A stretch of DNA of 64,000 nucleotides. Source: Candidatus Hodarchaeota archaeon. Its GTDB lineage: Archaea; Asgardarchaeota; Heimdallarchaeia; Hodarchaeales; Hodarchaeaceae. Below are positions 62,286 through 64,000 of this stretch, in pieces (positions within the stretch are counted from its first letter, which is position 1; each line of letters starts with the position of its first letter). A model generated the notes under the pieces. That model was not told where the DNA came from, did no database searches, and was given only the letters and a program-made list of their open reading frames with translations. Location: positions 1 through 64,000 of the forward strand of contig JAEOTM010000057.1 in assembly GCA_016839815.1 (NCBI GenBank). The letters run 5' to 3'. A program made the translations under genes and the position numbers.

Positions 62286-64000
62286 ATGATTTACATTGGT
62301 TTTGGAACGTTTGGTATAGATTTAGGGGCGATTATTCTAGTCATCAGCTTAGTTGCGTTTATTCTTGATGCCGTATTTGTCTTACTTGGTAAATATGTTG
62401 AAAAATGGGAAATATATTCTGAGATGAGTTTGTCTACTGGGATGGTTGCCCTTCTCATTGCATTTCTTTATTTCGCTTTTTCTGTCGTGACAAACGATTA
62501 TACCTTTTTCTATGTCAGTGAATATGTAAATAATGATATGGATTTCTTCTTCAAATTATCCGCCCTCTGGAGTGGACAAGCAGGAAGTTATTTCTTTTGG
62601 GCATTCCTTATTGGTGTAGCCTACTATATCTTCAGATTGCTATTTCGTGAATATGCTCATGAACCCCTCTTTTGGCGAGCTTTTGCATTAGCTGCAATTC
62701 AAGTTGCTGTGTTATTGCTGTTAGCTGTAATGAGTAACCCTTTCAAGCTAAATAAATCCATTCGCTCGGATGGACTTGGACTTAATCCCTTTTTAATGAA
62801 TATCTGGAATGTTATTCACCCGCCTGTTATCTTCATTGGATATGCTTTATGTTTAATTCCCATGGTGATCGCTATTGCTCGAATATCACTGCTTGAAGAC
62901 GGAAAGGTTCCTGACTTCGAAGGTAAACAAAAATTGGACTCTTTCTTTGAATTTACAGTCTCTGCTGCTTGGTTAATCTTGAGTTCTGGAATCATTGTTG
63001 GGGGGTACTGGGCATATATTACCCTTGGATGGGGTGGATTCTGGGCCTGGGATCCTGTAGAAACAGCCTCCCTTGTTCCTTGGTTATTTATCACACTCTA
63101 TTATCACGGAAAACCATTTTTACGGAAACATGAATATTTAAATAACTATATTGTCAGTATGAGCTACGTGGGTGCATTATTTGTTACATACATTACACGG
63201 GGTGGAATAATTAATAGTGTCCACGCTTTCGTTCCAGGAGCAGGACTTGAAACAATATTAGAACACCCATTTTCAATCTTGAAAGACATCCCATTCTTGG
63301 ATATACTCCATCCATTACTCAAGGATATTCCTTTTATTCCTAGAAATAGTTTCATTATGAGCTTTATTCTCCGATTCATTCCTGAAGAACGAATATTGAT
63401 TCTTTTCATACTTATTCTTACATCATTTCTCCTTCCTCATATCCTTGGATTTACTAGAAGAGAGATAGGTACAATTCCCAGATTAATTGGAAGAGATGAC
63501 TTAAAAGCTTCTCGTACGCGAATGACTGCCATAAAAATATCGTTTATTGCAGGTTTAATTGGCACTTATGTTATCGTTTTTGCTCTGATTACTCCTGTTA
63601 TCTATGATATGTTGGGATATTTAGTCACACTCAGCAATGATGGTTTCAATGGAAGAATTATCATCGACAAACCGATTTACAATACAATAATTGCAGTGTT
63701 TGGAGGTGCTATGCTACTTGCTCAATTCTTCTGTACGTTTTTCCCACGAATATCCATCAACAGAAAATTCCAATTATTGACTGGAGGAGTCGCTGCAGGT
63801 ATTATTTTCTCTGTTACTGGCTATTTCTATAGGACGGGCTCATTCAAATCTTTCTTTAGCTCTAGTAATCCTATTGTATCCATTTTAAGTAACTTCTGGA
63901 CCTCAAGTGAAAAAGCAAACTTAGTTCTACCCTTAATCATTATTGGGATTATTGGATTAATCTGGGAGTTTATTCAGGTGGCTTTGAAAGAAGAAAAACA
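62286..64000 (+). CDS. ccmF: Cytochrome c heme lyase subunit CcmF (truncated by window edge)
   Basis: An open frame starts at ATG 62286 and runs past the right edge for over 571 codons. It is a multi-helix membrane protein with WSGQAGSYFF, GLGLNPFLMNIWNVIHPPV, the heme-handling motif WGGFWAWDPVETASLVPWL and TRGGIINSVHAF, all typical of CcmF/CcsA-family proteins. It joins heme to apocytochrome c. The rest of System I (ccmC, D, A, B) is at 33754-36179; CcmE and CcmG/H were not seen. It lies 18 bases after the toroid gene, so they may be co-transcribed. Confidence 0.9.
   Translation, partial: MIYIGFGTFGIDLGAIILVISLVAFILDAVFVLLGKYVEKWEIYSEMSLSTGMVALLIAFLYFAFSVVTNDYTFFYVSEYVNNDMDFFFKLSALWSGQAGSYFFWAFLIGVAYYIFRLLFREYAHEPLFWRAFALAAIQVAVLLLLAVMSNPFKLNKSIRSDGLGLNPFLMNIWNVIHPPVIFIGYALCLIPMVIAIARISLLEDGKVPDFEGKQKLDSFFEFTVSAAWLILSSGIIVGGYWAYITLGWGGFWAWDPVETASLVPWLFITLYYHGKPFLRKHEYLNNYIVSMSYVGALFVTYITRGGIINSVHAFVPGAGLETILEHPFSILKDIPFLDILHPLLKDIPFIPRNSFIMSFILRFIPEERILILFILILTSFLLPHILGFTRREIGTIPRLIGRDDLKASRTRMTAIKISFIAGLIGTYVIVFALITPVIYDMLGYLVTLSNDGFNGRIIIDKPIYNTIIAVFGGAMLLAQFFCTFFPRISINRKFQLLTGGVAAGIIFSVTGYFYRTGSFKSFFSSSNPIVSILSNFWTSSEKANLVLPLIIIGIIGLIWEFIQVALKEEK

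Noticed and set aside
1..64000. tRNA, rRNA, CRISPR arrays, insertion sequences and phage genes
   Set aside because: I looked in the intergenic stretches and found no cloverleaf-like sequence, repeat-spacer pattern or transposase. Weak structured RNAs could still be missed by eye.

Overview
This 64-kb AT-rich window comes from an archaeal chromosome. Archaeal traits include heterodisulfide-reductase (Hdr) and Mvh-type hydrogenase modules, DUF134/NifX/ferredoxin-MinD genes, winged-helix regulators of archaeal type, a fused 2-oxoacid:ferredoxin oxidoreductase, and a PGF-CTERM-like tail on a multiheme cytochrome. Cytochrome c maturation, pyruvate-dehydrogenase-type E1 genes and low GC would fit an Asgard archaeon, perhaps near Heimdallarchaeia. 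That placement is inference, because no rRNA or marker protein lies in the window. No tRNA, rRNA, CRISPR array, insertion sequence or phage gene was recognised. Coding is dense, with short operon spacings and GGTGA/GGAGG-type ribosome sites.

Layout. 0-3.4 kb: small regulators, a CGGC-domain protein and a radical SAM protein. 3.5-8.7 kb: a metal and Fe-S handling operon (DUF134 protein, two NifX-like proteins, two ferredoxin-MinD ATPases, a CDF transporter fused to a NifX domain, a ZIP transporter). 9.7-18.4 kb: sulfur-trafficking genes (OsmC, three TusA-like proteins, DsrE, YeeE/YedE) around a Qmo-like membrane complex (MvhD, two HdrA-like flavoproteins, a small winged-helix protein, a QmoC-like cytochrome b subunit). 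18.5-26.7 kb: a regulator and a complete MvhG-MvhA-HdrA(MvhD)-HdrC-HdrB hydrogenase/heterodisulfide reductase operon with a maturation protease nearby. 27-33.7 kb: a second Qmo-like cluster (HdrD-like, a 1039-residue double HdrA, MvhD, QmoC-like) facing a GcvH-like lipoyl protein. 33.7-36.2 kb: heme export for cytochrome c maturation (ccmC, an unlisted 52-residue ccmD, ccmA, ccmB). 36.6-39.5 kb: a SufR-like regulator, then an anchored heme-binding protein paired with a cytochrome b. 40.5-44.9 kb: KorAB between two CBS-domain proteins, then MsrB. 45-53.7 kb: mixed accessory genes (beta-helix surface protein, methyltransferase, MsrA, MDR reductase with TetR regulator, membrane proteins, OPT transporter). 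53.7-57 kb: E1 alpha/beta, a small winged-helix protein and a second MDR reductase. 57.3-64 kb: a surface Ig-like protein, a multiheme cytochrome c, a secreted alpha/alpha-toroid protein and a truncated ccmF.

How it fits together (inference): hydrogen or reduced ferredoxin is connected through the Mvh-Hdr complex to thiol/disulfide chemistry. Two further Hdr-like assemblies carry membrane cytochrome b subunits that could exchange electrons with a quinone-type carrier. TusA, DsrE, YeeE/YedE and the lipoyl protein suggest protein-bound sulfur as a substrate. The b- and c-type cytochromes and their maturation genes point to electron transfer across or outside the membrane. No sulfate-reduction enzymes (Sat, AprAB, DsrAB) are present here, so the sulfur chemistry is open. 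Two decayed 3'-terminal gene copies and two genes whose homology-supported starts are ACG and ATT are the clearest sequence oddities.
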